Shown: positions 1 to 9,982, counted from the stretch's first letter. The stretch: 64,000 nucleotides of DNA from Actinoplanes auranticolor (GCF_018332655.1 NZ_BOQL01000005.1:62001-126000); one strand, 5' to 3'. Numbers and translations: made by a program. Notes: generated from the sequence alone by a model not told the origin.

Positions 1-538
1 GGCGCAGGCTCGGCGCCTCGGCGAGCAGGCCCGGCACCTGGTCGCGGATCAGGGTCGCCGCGCCGGCGAACTGGCCGACCGCGACCTCGGTGTGCAGCCG
101 GGGCACGTCGCGCAGGACCGCGCGGGCGGTGGCGAGGGCGTCCGGGATGGCCGCCAGCCGGCCGCCGAGGCTGCTGAGGCGCTCCTCCGCGGGGGCGAAC
201 GAGCGGGACAGCAGGGTGTGCAGCAGCGGGCCGGGATTGTGGACGAGCGGATTCCACTCGTGCTCGCGGACGTCGCTGAGCTCGAACATGCCGCGCTCGA
301 CGATGGCCGACAGGATCGCGTGGTCGACCTTGTCCTGGTCGTCGAAGTCGTCCGGGTCGGTGCCGGACAGGGCGTCGGCGGCATCGCGCAGCATGGTCAC
401 CCGGTCGGTGACCGCACCGGGGGACAGATCGGGCAGCCTATCGTCGAAGCGGTGATCGCCGGCGTAGGACGCCAGCGCGGGGTCGGTCTCCAGGATGGCG
501 TCGACGATGCTCTCCGCGAGCGGCACGAACTCCGGCAT
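1..538 (-). CDS. DUF885 family protein, N-terminal part (cut by window edge)
   Basis: The minus-strand frame opens with ATG at 538 and runs without a stop off the left edge, giving about 179 residues. The N-terminus (PEFVPLAESIVDAILETDP, then a SYAGDHRFDDRLPDLSP-like stretch) resembles DUF885 proteins, a helical family distantly tied to metallo-carboxypeptidases. The expected HExxH-type motif would lie in the missing C-terminal part, so activity cannot be judged. It is codirectional with mazG, 111 bp downstream of the mazG stop, so it could be the distal gene of the mfd-mazG cluster. The family call rests on the N-terminal pattern only. Confidence 0.6.
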   Translation of the reverse strand, partial: MPEFVPLAESIVDAILETDPALASYAGDHRFDDRLPDLSPGAVTDRVTMLRDAADALSGTDPDDFDDQDKVDHAILSAIVERGMFELSDVREHEWNPLVHNPGPLLHTLLSRSFAPAEERLSSLGGRLAAIPDALATARAVLRDVPRLHTEVAVGQFAGAATLIRDQVPGLLAEAPSLR

Positions 539-649
539 GGACCGAAATCTACCCGCCGGGTACGACATTCTCGCCCCGCCGAGATCGGCACGGACAGGAC
601 CAACGCCGCCAGGACCGACCCTGCAGGGATCGATGGGGCAGGCGGAGCG

Positions 650-1600
650 TCAGCCCTCGGCTGCGCGGATCTCGGCCGCCAGGTCCAGGGCCGCCTGCCG
701 CAGCGCGGCCTCCGCGTCGAGCCCCTGCGACCGCGCATCCGCGACCAGCCGCAGCAACGTCGCGCCCAGGCCCGAACCGGCGGGCAGCGACACGCCCACC
801 CCCGCCCGCTCGGCCCGCTGGAGGATCTTCGCCGCCAGGGACAGGGCCGGCTGGCTCAGCGCGATTCCTTCCAGGACCGAGTCGCGGGCCTTCTCCGCCT
901 TCTTGATGCGTTCCCAGTTGTCGATGATGTCCTCGACGCCGCCGACCTGCTCGCCCGCGAAGACGTGCGGGTTGCGGCGGACCATCTTCTCCACCAGGCC
1001 GCCGGCCACGTCGTCGACGTTCCAGCGTTCGTCCTCCGGGAGGTTCTCCGCGAGCCGGGCGTGCAGGACGACCTGCAGCAGCACGTCACCGAGTTCCTCG
1101 CGCAGCGCGCCGAGGTCGGAGGCCACGATCGCGTCGTACGCCTCGTAGCTCTCCTCCAGCAGGTACGGCGCCAGGCTCTGGTGGGTCTGCTGCAGCTTCC
1201 ACGGGTCCCCGCCGGGCGAGGCGAGCCGGTCCATCACCGCCACCGCGTCCAGCAGCCGGGCTCCCGGCGGGTCCCACGAGCCGTAGCAGAGCTCCAGTTC
1301 GGCCAGGGACGGCTCGCGGGCCAGGCGCAGGCCGAGACGCCGGGCGAAGTCCTCGTCGCCGGCCGCTCCGGCCAGCCAGATCACCGTCTCGTGGGTGGCC
1401 AGCGCCGCGACCAGGGTTTCCGGGTCGGGCTCGATCACCGTGACCGGCACGCCGGAGGAGCGCAGCGCGTCCACCTGGTCGCCCTCGCCGGCCGTGTAGA
1501 CCGGGTGGGCGCGCAGCAGGTCCCACGCCTCGGCGGTGAGCAGGCCGGCCGGCAGCCGCGGGGACGTGACCAGCAGGACTATCCGTCCGGCTGGGGCCAT
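650..1600 (-). CDS. mazG: MazG family nucleoside triphosphate pyrophosphohydrolase
   Basis: 316 residues. MazG enzymes hydrolyse NTPs and dNTPs to NMP and PPi, clearing aberrant nucleotides in the cytosol. Residues 122-180 hold the diagnostic block: VMDRLASPGGDPW, the EESYE metal-binding helix (149-153) and EELGD (168-172). A second conserved stretch (RRNPHVF...NWERIK) follows. Residues 1-115 form the N-terminal extension usual in actinobacteria. A longer open frame continues upstream, but the ATG at 1600 is chosen because its A is shared with the TGA of the upstream lipoprotein gene (TGATG), implying translational coupling. Downstream of mfd and the SurA-like gene, a typical actinobacterial order. 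Confidence 0.93.
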   Translation of the reverse strand: MAPAGRIVLLVTSPRLPAGLLTAEAWDLLRAHPVYTAGEGDQVDALRSSGVPVTVIEPDPETLVAALATHETVIWLAGAAGDEDFARRLGLRLAREPSLAELELCYGSWDPPGARLLDAVAVMDRLASPGGDPWKLQQTHQSLAPYLLEESYEAYDAIVASDLGALREELGDVLLQVVLHARLAENLPEDERWNVDDVAGGLVEKMVRRNPHVFAGEQVGGVEDIIDNWERIKKAEKARDSVLEGIALSQPALSLAAKILQRAERAGVGVSLPAGSGLGATLLRLVADARSQGLDAEAALRQAALDLAAEIRAAEG

Positions 1601-2370
1601 CAGGAGACGTCGGTGACGAACGGGGCCTCGGAGGCGCCGGCGCCGCCGAGCGACAGCTCGACCAGGGCCACGTCCGCGTTGCCCGCCTGCGCCGACAGCA
1701 GCACGAGCTGCTGGTTGCCGTAGCGGGGGTTCAGCTTGACGTCGTCTTCCGCCACGATCTTGGCGAGCTCGTTGCGCAGGCCGATACTCTGCTGCAGGGC
1801 CTGCTTGTTCTCGGCCGAGAGCTGGGTCTTGAACTGGTCGAACGGCGTCGCGCCGCCCTCGCTGCCGGACAGCAGCTTGTCGTAGACCGGCCGCAGGTCG
1901 GCGTCGGTCAGCGGCGCCGGGGCCACCTTGGGCAGCAGCGCCGCCCGCAGCTGGAACGTACGCGTGTAGAGCTTCGTGTACTCCCACGTCGGGGAATAGT
2001 TCGAGCCCTGCGCGACCTGCTCGACCGTGGGCTCGGCACCGGCCTGCACGCCGTGCGCGCTCGCCGCCTGCTCCAGCAGCTGGATGGTGAGCAGAGCGTT
2101 CAGCACGTCCTTCTGCTTGAACGGGACCTGCACCGGCGGGACGGGCTGGGCCGAGGCGCCGGTGCTGCCCTGCTGCTGCTGGACCTGCTCGCGGGCCTTG
2201 GTCAGCTCGTCGCGGGCCTCGTCGTAGACACCCTCGATGCGGGCCTCGGTGATCGTCCGGCCGTCACCCAGATACGCGGCCACGTCGGGCTCCGCGCGGC
2301 AGGCGGACAGGGCGCTCACCGCCAGGGCGGCGACGACGGCGGTGGATGCGAGTCGGCGGGCACGCTGCAT
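1600..2370 (-). CDS. SurA N-terminal-like lipoprotein
   Basis: 256 residues. The start is the ATG at 2370. It begins with a short basic stretch, a hydrophobic segment and the lipobox LSAC with Cys24 as the lipidated residue, so it is predicted to be membrane-anchored and extracytoplasmic. The rest is helical and polar with a Gln-rich patch, and resembles the SurA N-terminal chaperone domain found between mfd and mazG in many actinobacteria. No PPIase domain is visible. The longer frame (to 2487) would bury the signal peptide, so it is rejected. It lies 56 bp after mfd and overlaps mazG by one base. A folding-factor role is inference from the family name. Confidence 0.8.
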   Translation of the reverse strand: MQRARRLASTAVVAALAVSALSACRAEPDVAAYLGDGRTITEARIEGVYDEARDELTKAREQVQQQQGSTGASAQPVPPVQVPFKQKDVLNALLTIQLLEQAASAHGVQAGAEPTVEQVAQGSNYSPTWEYTKLYTRTFQLRAALLPKVAPAPLTDADLRPVYDKLLSGSEGGATPFDQFKTQLSAENKQALQQSIGLRNELAKIVAEDDVKLNPRYGNQQLVLLSAQAGNADVALVELSLGGAGASEAPFVTDVS

Positions 2371-2426
2371 GGTTAGCACTCTCTCACGGCTGATGTGACG
2401 TACGCCGCCCACCCCCTGATATCGGA

Positions 2427-5400
2427 TCATGCCGACACCGGGGCCGGAACCTCGCCGAGCACGTCCTTGAGCAGCTGCGCGCACCACTGCAGCAGGGCCT
2501 GGTCACGCAGGGGTTCGCCGCCCACCCGCCGGGTCGTCGGCCGGGGCACGCTGACCTGGTCGTTGGTGGTCTTGTAGACCGCGTCCGGGTGGTAGCGCTT
2601 GAGCCGCATCTGCTTGGAGTCGGGCAGCGGCAGCGGCGAGAACCGCAGGTGCTTGCCCTGCACCGAGACGTCGGTGAGGCCGTACGCCCGGGCGAAGAGC
2701 CGGAACCGGGCCACCGCGATCAGGTTCTTCACCTGCTCGGGCGGCTCGCCGTAGCGGTCGGTCATCTCGGCCACGACCTCGTCCAGGCGGGCGTTGTCGC
2801 GGGCCTCGGCGAGCTTGCGGTACATCTCCAGGCGCAGCCGCTCCACCGCGATGTAGTCGGTCGGCAGGTGCGCGTCGATCGGCAGGTCCACCTTGACCTC
2901 CGGCTCCTCCTCGGGCCGCTCACCCTTGAAGGCGCTGACCGCCTCGCCGACCATCCGCACGTACAGGTCGAAGCCGACGCCCTCGATGTGGCCGGACTGC
3001 TCGCCGCCGAGCAGGTTGCCGGCCCCGCGGATCTCGAGGTCCTTCATGGCCACGTACATGCCCGCGCCGAGCTCGGTGTGCTGCGCGATGGTGGCGAGCC
3101 GCTCGTGGGCGGTCTCGGTGAGCGGCTTCTCCCGCGGGTAGAGGAAGTACGCGTACGCGCGCTCGCGGCCACGGCCGACCCGGCCGCGGATCTGGTGCAG
3201 CTGGGACAGGCCGAGCAGGTCGGCGCGCTCGACGATGAGGGTGTTGGCGTTCGGGATGTCGATGCCGGACTCCACGATGGTCGTGCAGACCAGCACGTCG
3301 AAGTCCTTCTCCCAGAAGCCGACCATCACCTTCTCGAGGGCTTCCTCGCCCATCTGGCCGTGCGCGACCGCGACCCGCGCCTCGGGCACCAGCTCACGCA
3401 GCCGGCGGGCCGCCTTGTCGATCGACTCGACCCGGTTGTGCAGGTAGAAGACCTGACCGTCGCGGAGCAGCTCGCGGTGGATCGCCGCGGCCACCTGCTT
3501 GTCGTCGTGCGCGCCGACGAAGGTCAGCACCGGGTGCCGTTCCTCGGGCGGGGTGGCGATGGTCGACATCTCGCGGATGCCGGTGATCGCCATCTCCAGG
3601 GTGCGCGGGATCGGCGTGGCGGACATGGTCAGCACGTCCACCGAGGCGCGCAGAGTCTTGAGCTGCTCCTTGTGCTCGACGCCGAAGCGCTGCTCCTCGT
3701 CGACGATGACCATGCCAAGGTTCTTGAAGCGGGTCGCCGCGGCCAGCAGCCGGTGGGTGCCGATGACGATGTCGGCGGTGCCGTTGGCCGCCTCCTCCAG
3801 CGTCTGGGTGGCCTCCTTGGGCGTCTGGAAGCGGGAGAGCTGCTTGATCGACACCGGGAACTGGCTCATCCGCTCGGCGAACGTGTTGTAGTGCTGCTGG
3901 GCGAGCAGCGTGGTGGGCACCAGGATGGCGACCTGCTTGCCGTCCTGGACCGCCTTGAACGCCGCCCGGACCGCGATCTCGGTCTTGCCGTACCCGACGT
4001 CGCCACAGATCAGCCTGTCCATCGGGACGGCCAGCTCCATGTCCTGCTTGACCTCGATGATCGCCGCCATCTGGTCGGGGGTCTCGGTGTACGGGAACGC
4101 GTCCTCGAGCTCGCGCTGCCACGGGGTGTCCGGGCCGAACGCGTGGCCCTTGGACGCCTGCCGGGCCGCGTACAGCTGGATGAGCTGGGCCGCGATCTCG
4201 CGGACGGCCTTGCGCGCGCGGGCCTTGCTCTTCTGCCACTCCGAGCCGCCCATCTTGTGCAGCGTCGGCGACTCACCGCCGACGTAGCGGGAGAGCTGGT
4301 CGAGCTGGTCGGTGGGGACGAAGAGCCGGTCGCCGGGCTGGCCGCGCTTGCTGGCGGCGTACTCGATGACCATGTACTCGCGCTCGGCGCCGTTCACCGT
4401 GCGCTGCACCAGCTCGACGTACTTGCCGATGCCGTGCTGCTCGTGCACGACGAAGTCGCCCGGCTTGAGCTCGAGCGGGTCGATGGTGTTGCGCCGCCGG
4501 CTGGGCATCTTGCGCATGTCCTTGGTGGACGCGCCGCGGCCGCCGGTGATGTCGTTGCCGGTGATGACCGCGAGCCGGGAGCTCTCGTCGACGAAGCCGT
4601 GGTTGAGCCCGCCGCAGGTGACCAGGAGCTGGCCCGGCTCGACCGCGGTTCCGATGGCGTCGACCGGGGTGACCCCGAGGCCGGCGTCGCGCAGCAGCTC
4701 GGTGGCGCGCTGGGCGGTGCCGTGGCCCTCGAAGACCAGCGCGATCGCCCACTGCTCGCCGGCCCACTCCCGCAGGTCGGCGGCGAGTTTGGCGGTGTCG
4801 CCGTGATAGAGCGGGACGGGCTGGGCGTGCAGGCTGATGGCGTCGCCGAGGTCGGGCGACACCTCGACGGCGGGTGTATCCAGCCACGGGGTGTCGGCGG
4901 CGGGCTCCTGCGTGGGATCCAGGCCGAACGGCGAGACGGTCCACCACGGCTGGTGCAGGACCGCGGCGTGCGCGCGTACGTCCGCGAGGGTCTTGAAGGC
5001 GGCGGCGCCGACGTCGATCGGGGCCTGGCCGCCGACGGCGGCCGCGGCCCAGCTGGCCTCGAGGAACTCGTCCGAGGTACGGGTCAGGTCGTGCGCGCGG
5101 GTGCGGATCCGCTCCGGGTCGCAGAGCAGCACGTGGGTGCCCCGCGGCATGCAGTCGATGAGCAGCTCCATGGAGTCCGTGCCGTCCATCAGCGCGGGCG
5201 CCAGCGACTCCATGCCCTCGACCGGGATGCCGTCGGCCAGCTTGTCGAGGATCTCGCCGATCTCCGGGTGCTGCTCGGCCAGCTCGGCGGCGCGGGCGCG
5301 CACCTCCGGGGTGAGCAGCAGTTCCCGGCAGGGCGGCGCCCAGAGCCGCTGGACCTCGGAGATCGTGCGCTGGTCGGCGACGGCGAAGGTGCGGATCTCC

Positions 5401-6047
5401 TCCACCTCGTCGCCCCAGAACTCGACCCGGGACGGGTGCTCGTCGGTGGGCGGGAAGACGTCGAGGATGCCACCGCGGACCGCGTACTCCCCGCGCTTGG
5501 TGACCAGGTCGACGCGGGCGTACGCCATGTCGGTGAGCCGGCGGGCGACGGCCTCCAGCTCGGCGGTGCCGCCGGTGGCCAGCTCGACCGGCTCGAGGTC
5601 GCCGAGGCCCTTGAGCTGGGGCTGCAGCAGGCTGCGGATCGGCGCGACGACGACCTGCACCGGCTCGCCCCCGTTGGCGCCGGGGTGGGCCAGGCGGCGC
5701 AGCACGGCCAGCCGGCGCCCGACGGTGTCGGAGCGCGGCGAGAGGCGCTCGTGCGGCAGGGTCTCCCAGGACGGGAAGACGGCGACCCGCTCGGGCGAGA
5801 TCAGGCAGCCCAGCGCGTCGGCCAGGTCGTCGGCCTCGCGGCTGGTCGCGGTCACGGCCAGCACCGGGCGCCCGGCGCCACCGTGCTCGGCCGGACCGGC
5901 GACAGCGGCCACGACGAACGGCCGCAGCGCGGCGGGCGCGGTCAGGTCGAGCGCGTCGGAGTCGGCGCCGCCCTTGCGGGCCAGGTCACGGGCCCGGGCC
6001 AGCCCGCGGTCCCGCAGGGCGGCCGGGATCAGGCCACTCAGCTGCAT
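2427..6047 (-). CDS. mfd: Transcription-repair coupling factor Mfd
   Basis: 1206 residues, the normal size. Mfd removes RNA polymerase stalled at lesions and recruits UvrA. Visible in order: UvrB-like N-terminal region with the SWETLPHERLSPRSDT motif, RNA-polymerase-interacting Tudor-like segment (GDFVVHEQHGIGKY), superfamily 2 translocase with Walker A GDVGYGKTE, DEEQ box (DEEQRFG), TMSATPIPRTL, VVESGID-type motif IVESGIDIPNAN and the QIRGRVGR motif, then the C-terminal TRCF domain. The ATG start at 6047 is preceded by GGAAGTTCC. First gene of the mfd-lipoprotein-mazG set. Confidence 0.97.
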   Translation of the reverse strand: MQLSGLIPAALRDRGLARARDLARKGGADSDALDLTAPAALRPFVVAAVAGPAEHGGAGRPVLAVTATSREADDLADALGCLISPERVAVFPSWETLPHERLSPRSDTVGRRLAVLRRLAHPGANGGEPVQVVVAPIRSLLQPQLKGLGDLEPVELATGGTAELEAVARRLTDMAYARVDLVTKRGEYAVRGGILDVFPPTDEHPSRVEFWGDEVEEIRTFAVADQRTISEVQRLWAPPCRELLLTPEVRARAAELAEQHPEIGEILDKLADGIPVEGMESLAPALMDGTDSMELLIDCMPRGTHVLLCDPERIRTRAHDLTRTSDEFLEASWAAAAVGGQAPIDVGAAAFKTLADVRAHAAVLHQPWWTVSPFGLDPTQEPAADTPWLDTPAVEVSPDLGDAISLHAQPVPLYHGDTAKLAADLREWAGEQWAIALVFEGHGTAQRATELLRDAGLGVTPVDAIGTAVEPGQLLVTCGGLNHGFVDESSRLAVITGNDITGGRGASTKDMRKMPSRRRNTIDPLELKPGDFVVHEQHGIGKYVELVQRTVNGAEREYMVIEYAASKRGQPGDRLFVPTDQLDQLSRYVGGESPTLHKMGGSEWQKSKARARKAVREIAAQLIQLYAARQASKGHAFGPDTPWQRELEDAFPYTETPDQMAAIIEVKQDMELAVPMDRLICGDVGYGKTEIAVRAAFKAVQDGKQVAILVPTTLLAQQHYNTFAERMSQFPVSIKQLSRFQTPKEATQTLEEAANGTADIVIGTHRLLAAATRFKNLGMVIVDEEQRFGVEHKEQLKTLRASVDVLTMSATPIPRTLEMAITGIREMSTIATPPEERHPVLTFVGAHDDKQVAAAIHRELLRDGQVFYLHNRVESIDKAARRLRELVPEARVAVAHGQMGEEALEKVMVGFWEKDFDVLVCTTIVESGIDIPNANTLIVERADLLGLSQLHQIRGRVGRGRERAYAYFLYPREKPLTETAHERLATIAQHTELGAGMYVAMKDLEIRGAGNLLGGEQSGHIEGVGFDLYVRMVGEAVSAFKGERPEEEPEVKVDLPIDAHLPTDYIAVERLRLEMYRKLAEARDNARLDEVVAEMTDRYGEPPEQVKNLIAVARFRLFARAYGLTDVSVQGKHLRFSPLPLPDSKQMRLKRYHPDAVYKTTNDQVSVPRPTTRRVGGEPLRDQALLQWCAQLLKDVLGEVPAPVSA

Positions 6048-6191
6048 GGGAGGAACTTCCGCGAAGATCCATCAGGTCGCATGGAAAAAGACTCCCGTAA
6101 GGCACATCGAAAAACCCCGACGCCAGTTGGACGGGGGGTATGCCCCAAAGCTTAGTCCGCCGGCCGACACCATCGGGACCGTGGACCGCTA

Positions 6192-6208
6192 TCGGACAGC
6201 ATGTCCGA
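6192..6208. promoter_or_regulatory. Perfect 7-bp inverted repeat upstream of the hypX-like gene
   Basis: TCGGACA and TGTCCGA are separated by GCA, 65 bp before the GTG start of the hypX-like gene and 145 bp before the mfd start. The arms are perfect and the site lies in the divergent intergenic region, so an operator is plausible. The cognate regulator is unknown. Confidence 0.4.
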
Positions 6209-6273
6209 CATAACGACAAAGAGGTGGCAAAGACTGCCCGCGGGTCGTTGGGGGAATTGTCTGGGGAGGCAAT

Positions 6274-8070
6274 GTGCGGGTTCTGCTGCTCGTGTCGGCG
6301 TTCAACGGTCTGAGTCAGCGGGCCTGGTGCGCGCTGCGGGAGGCGGGCCACGACGTCGGTGTGCTGCTCGCCACCGGTGCGCAGGACATCGTCGACGGGG
6401 TCGCCGCGGCCCGGCCCGAGCTGATCCTCTGCCCGTACCTCAAGGACCGGGTCCCCGCCCAGGTCTGGCGCAAGTACCGCACGGTGATCATCCACCCCGG
6501 GCCGGTCGGCGACCGGGGTCCGTCGTCGCTGGACTGGGCGATCACCGAGGGCGTCTCCACCTGGGGAGTCACCGCTCTGCAGGCCGTGCAGGAGATGGAC
6601 GCGGGCCCGATCTGGGCCACCCGCACGTTTCCGATGCCGGGCGGCGCCCCGCGCAAGTCGTCGCTGTACAACGGACCGGTGGCCGACGCCGCCGTGGAGT
6701 GCGTGTTCGAGGTCCTCGCCAAGGCCGCCGACCCGGGCTTCCGTCCGGTGCCGGCCACCGAGATGACCGTCGAGGTGCCCGGCACCCGGGCCCGCCCGGT
6801 GATGAAGCAGGCCGACCGGGCATTCGACTGGTCCCAGTCCAGCGAGCAGATCCTGCGGCGGATCCGGGCGGCCGACGGCGCTCCCGGGGTCCGGACCACG
6901 GTGAGCGGGCTGGAGGTGTTCGCGTACGACGCGCATCCCGGGCTGGCCCGCGGCGCGCGTCCCGGCACGGTGCTGAGCCGCCGCCAGAGTGCCGTGCTGG
7001 TGGCCACCGGCGACGGCAGCCTGTGGCTGGGCCAGTTACGCGACGCGACCCGCCCCGGACAGGTGAAGCTGCCCGCCACGACGCTGCTGGGCAAGCGGCT
7101 GCACGACGTACCCGACTCGCCGCTGCCCCCGGGCGCGGAACCGGAGGGGCCGTCGTACCGGCAGGTGCGCTACCGGCGTACCGGGCCGGTCGGCTGGCTG
7201 GCCTTCGACTTCTACAACGGCGCGATGTCGACCGGGCACTGCCGGCGGCTGCTGGCCGCGCTGCGGCACGCCGCGGCGCAGGACACCCGGGTGCTGGTGC
7301 TGCGCAGCGGGACCGACGCCTTCAGCAACGGCATCCACCTGACGGCGGTGGACGCCGCCGCCGACCCGGCCGCCGCGGCCTGGGCGAACATCAAGGCCAT
7401 CAACGCGGTGTGCCGCGAGATCATCAGCTGCACCCGGCAGGTCGTGGTGGCCGCGTACGCGGGCAGCGCCGGTGCCGGCGGCGTGATGCTGGGCCTGGGC
7501 GCCGACCTCGTGGCCGCCCGCCGCGGCATCGTGCTCAACCCCTACTACGACATCGGCCTGTACGGCTCGGAGCTGCACACGTACACGCTCCCCCGGCGCG
7601 TCGGAGCCGAGACCGCCCAGCGGCTGATCGACGGGAAACTGCCGGTCAGCGCCGAGCAGGCGGCGACGCTGGGCCTGGTCGACGAGGTCGGCCCGCGCCA
7701 CCCCGAGGCGTACGCCGAGTGGCTCACCGCGCTCGCCGGCCGGCACGCCGATGCCCGTGACGCCCGCCGCCGGCAGTCCGCCAAGGCCAGACGGCTCGCC
7801 GCGGAACGCGTCCCGCTGGACGTCTACGAGGCGCGCGAGCTCGCGGAGATGAGCAGCGACATGTTCGGCGACCGGTCCGGTTTCGCCGCGGCCCGCCGGG
7901 CGTTCGTCGCCAAACAACGACCCGCCACGACACCGGAGCGCCTGCTGCTGGGCTCTCGGGCGCAGCAGCCGGCGGCGCGCCCGCGCCAGCTCAACCGGCC
8001 GCGGGCCGCCGGCGGGAATGCCGCCGACACCCCGGTGCGGGTCCGTTCCGCCGTGCCGTTGTCCGCCTGA
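6274..8070 (+). CDS. hypX: HypX/HoxX-like protein: formyltransferase fused to enoyl-CoA hydratase
   Basis: 598 residues. In hydrogenase-producing bacteria HypX turns formyl-CoA into CO for the NiFe active site. The N-terminal half is a formyl-tetrahydrofolate-transferase fold with the HypX signature HPG..GDRGPSSLDWAI (His74 onward) and MDAGPI (Asp109). The C-terminal half (about 300-500) is a crotonase fold with SNGIHL and an AGSAGAGG oxyanion-hole stretch. The tail is basic and Ala/Arg/Pro-rich. The start is GTG at 6274, preceded by GGGGAGG; an ATG at 6272 is in another frame. No NiFe hydrogenase or other hyp gene is present. Its place 82 bp before cslA is unusual. Confidence 0.85.
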   Translation: MRVLLLVSAFNGLSQRAWCALREAGHDVGVLLATGAQDIVDGVAAARPELILCPYLKDRVPAQVWRKYRTVIIHPGPVGDRGPSSLDWAITEGVSTWGVTALQAVQEMDAGPIWATRTFPMPGGAPRKSSLYNGPVADAAVECVFEVLAKAADPGFRPVPATEMTVEVPGTRARPVMKQADRAFDWSQSSEQILRRIRAADGAPGVRTTVSGLEVFAYDAHPGLARGARPGTVLSRRQSAVLVATGDGSLWLGQLRDATRPGQVKLPATTLLGKRLHDVPDSPLPPGAEPEGPSYRQVRYRRTGPVGWLAFDFYNGAMSTGHCRRLLAALRHAAAQDTRVLVLRSGTDAFSNGIHLTAVDAAADPAAAAWANIKAINAVCREIISCTRQVVVAAYAGSAGAGGVMLGLGADLVAARRGIVLNPYYDIGLYGSELHTYTLPRRVGAETAQRLIDGKLPVSAEQAATLGLVDEVGPRHPEAYAEWLTALAGRHADARDARRRQSAKARRLAAERVPLDVYEARELAEMSSDMFGDRSGFAAARRAFVAKQRPATTPERLLLGSRAQQPAARPRQLNRPRAAGGNAADTPVRVRSAVPLSA

Positions 8071-8152
8071 CGCTGCCTGTCCGGCACCGGCGAGCGCCTC
8101 CGGCGTTCTCGCCGACACCGCCATGCCCGGGTCCGATTGTGAGAGGACGCCG

Positions 8153-9982
8153 ATGAGCGACCCCGTTCCGCCACCGCAGAACATCCCCGCGCCGCGAGCG
8201 GCCGTGGATGCCGCGCTCGTGCGCGCTCTGAACAACCCCACCGTCCTGCTGCCGGGCCGGTACGAGTACAGCAGCTACAGCGTGCTCGCCGGCCCCGCGG
8301 AGGTGCCCGCCCCCGGCCCGGCCCGGGTCAAGATGCGCCCGCTGGCCCGCCGCCGGCCGCTGACGACCGTGCTGATCACACTGTTCGCGTTCACCTTCGA
8401 GACCACGTTCTTCGCCTGGCTGCTGTCCTCGATCGAGGTGCCCGACCGCGACCTGCACACGTGGCTCTACGCCGCCACCGTGGTGATGATCGTGGCGACC
8501 GCGCTGATCGAGCTGTTCCGGCTGGTCAACGTGTTCACGCTGTGCCTGGCCACGCTCTGGGCCCGCGACCCGGTGCCGATGGTGCCGGACCGGGCGCTGC
8601 GGGTGGCCTTCCTGACCACCATCGTGCCGGGCAAGGAACCGGTCGAGATGGTCGAGCGCACCCTGCGCGCGGCGCGGGCGATCCGCCACCCCGGCCGCTA
8701 CGACGTGTGGCTGCTCGACGAGGGCGACGACGACGAGGTCAAGGCGATGTGCGCGCGGACCGGCGTGCAGCACTTCAGCCGTCGCGGCCGCGCGGAGTTC
8801 AACACCGAGGCCGGGGCCTTCAAGGCGAAGACCAAGCACGGCAACTACAACTCGTGGGTCAGCGAGCACGGCGACGACTACGACGTCTTCGTCTCGGTCG
8901 ACCCGGACCACGTGCCGATGCCCAACTTCTGCGAGCGGCTGCTCGGCTACTTCCGCGATCCTGACGTGGCGTTCGTGGTGGGCCCGCAGATCTACGGCAA
9001 CTACGACAACGTGGTGACCCGCTGGGCCGAGTCGCAGCAGTACCTGTTCCACTCGCTGCTGCAGCGGGCCGGCAACCGGCTCGGCGTCTCGATGCTGGTC
9101 GGCACGAACAACGCGGTCCGCATCTCGGCCCTGCGCAGCATCGGCGGCCTGCAGGACTCGATCACCGAGGACATGGCCACCAGCCTGGCGCTGCACAGCG
9201 CCCGCAACCCGCACTCCGGCCGGCACTGGCGCTCGGTCTACACCCCGGACGTGCTCGCGGTCGGCGAGGGCCCGTCGTCGTGGACCGACTACTTCACCCA
9301 GCAGCACCGGTGGTCGCGGGGCACGGACGAGGTCGTCGTCACCTCGTTCGGGCGGTTCATGTGGCGGCTCGGGTTCCGGCGGGCGCTGCACTACGGACTG
9401 CTGATGTCGTACTACCCGCTGACCGCGCTGGCCTGGCTGCTGGGCGCCGTCAACGCCGTCTGCTACCTGGTGCTGGGCGCCAAGGGCGTGCAGGTGCCGC
9501 AGGAGGTGTGGCTGATGCTCTATGTGGACGCCGCCCTGTTCCAGGTGGGCCTGTACGTGTGGAACCGCCGGCACAACACCAGCCCGCACGAGGAGGCCGG
9601 TTCCTCCGGGCTCACCGGCATGCTGATGTCCACATTGTCCACGCCGGTGTACGTCTCGTCGTACCTGAGCTCGCTGTTGCGCCGGCAGACCGGTTTCGTG
9701 GTCACGCCCAAGGGCGACTCGGCCAGCCCGGACCGGTTGCTGACGTTCGGGCCGGGCCTGCGCTGGGCCGCGTTCTACCTGGTGCTGCTCGTCTGCGCGC
9801 CGATCGGCGGCCACGTCGACGGGACGATGTGGCTCTGGCCGGCCCTCAATCTCGTGATCTGCCTGCTGCCGCCCGCGATCTGGGCCGGCCAGGAGTACCA
9901 GCGCCGCCGGGCAGCACCGCCCCCGCCCGGTGGCACCCCCCAGGAAAAGTCCGCCGCAGAACCCATGGAGACCTACGCATGA
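8153..9982 (+). CDS. cslA: CslA-type cellulose synthase-like glycosyltransferase (GT2)
   Basis: 609 residues. A processive membrane GT2 enzyme that polymerises a beta-glucan-like chain and passes it through its own membrane channel. Catalytic residues are visible: Asp189 in DEGDDDE, Asp250-Pro-Asp252, TED at Asp340, and the QxxRW motif QQHRW (383-387). Hydrophobic segments lie at about 65-125 and 405-595. The ATG at 8153 follows GAGAGG. The stop overlaps the glxA start (ATGA). The order cslA-glxA-GH6 matches the streptomycete tip-growth locus, where CslA and GlxA are needed for glycan deposition at hyphal tips. No PilZ domain is visible. Confidence 0.93.
   Translation: MSDPVPPPQNIPAPRAAVDAALVRALNNPTVLLPGRYEYSSYSVLAGPAEVPAPGPARVKMRPLARRRPLTTVLITLFAFTFETTFFAWLLSSIEVPDRDLHTWLYAATVVMIVATALIELFRLVNVFTLCLATLWARDPVPMVPDRALRVAFLTTIVPGKEPVEMVERTLRAARAIRHPGRYDVWLLDEGDDDEVKAMCARTGVQHFSRRGRAEFNTEAGAFKAKTKHGNYNSWVSEHGDDYDVFVSVDPDHVPMPNFCERLLGYFRDPDVAFVVGPQIYGNYDNVVTRWAESQQYLFHSLLQRAGNRLGVSMLVGTNNAVRISALRSIGGLQDSITEDMATSLALHSARNPHSGRHWRSVYTPDVLAVGEGPSSWTDYFTQQHRWSRGTDEVVVTSFGRFMWRLGFRRALHYGLLMSYYPLTALAWLLGAVNAVCYLVLGAKGVQVPQEVWLMLYVDAALFQVGLYVWNRRHNTSPHEEAGSSGLTGMLMSTLSTPVYVSSYLSSLLRRQTGFVVTPKGDSASPDRLLTFGPGLRWAAFYLVLLVCAPIGGHVDGTMWLWPALNLVICLLPPAIWAGQEYQRRRAAPPPPGGTPQEKSAAEPMETYA

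Noticed and set aside
6131..6146. GGGGGGTATGCCCC, considered as a copper-regulator (CsoR) site near copper enzymes
   Set aside because: Asymmetric, and it lies beside mfd rather than the copper-oxidase genes; the match to a CsoR dyad is poor.
2589..6155. 1188-codon open frame antisense to mfd
   Set aside because: Low-complexity Arg/Gly/Leu/Val composition typical of the complement of a high-GC gene; mfd on the other strand is complete and well conserved.
6272..6274. ATG two bases before the hypX-like GTG
   Set aside because: It opens a different frame with no HypX similarity.
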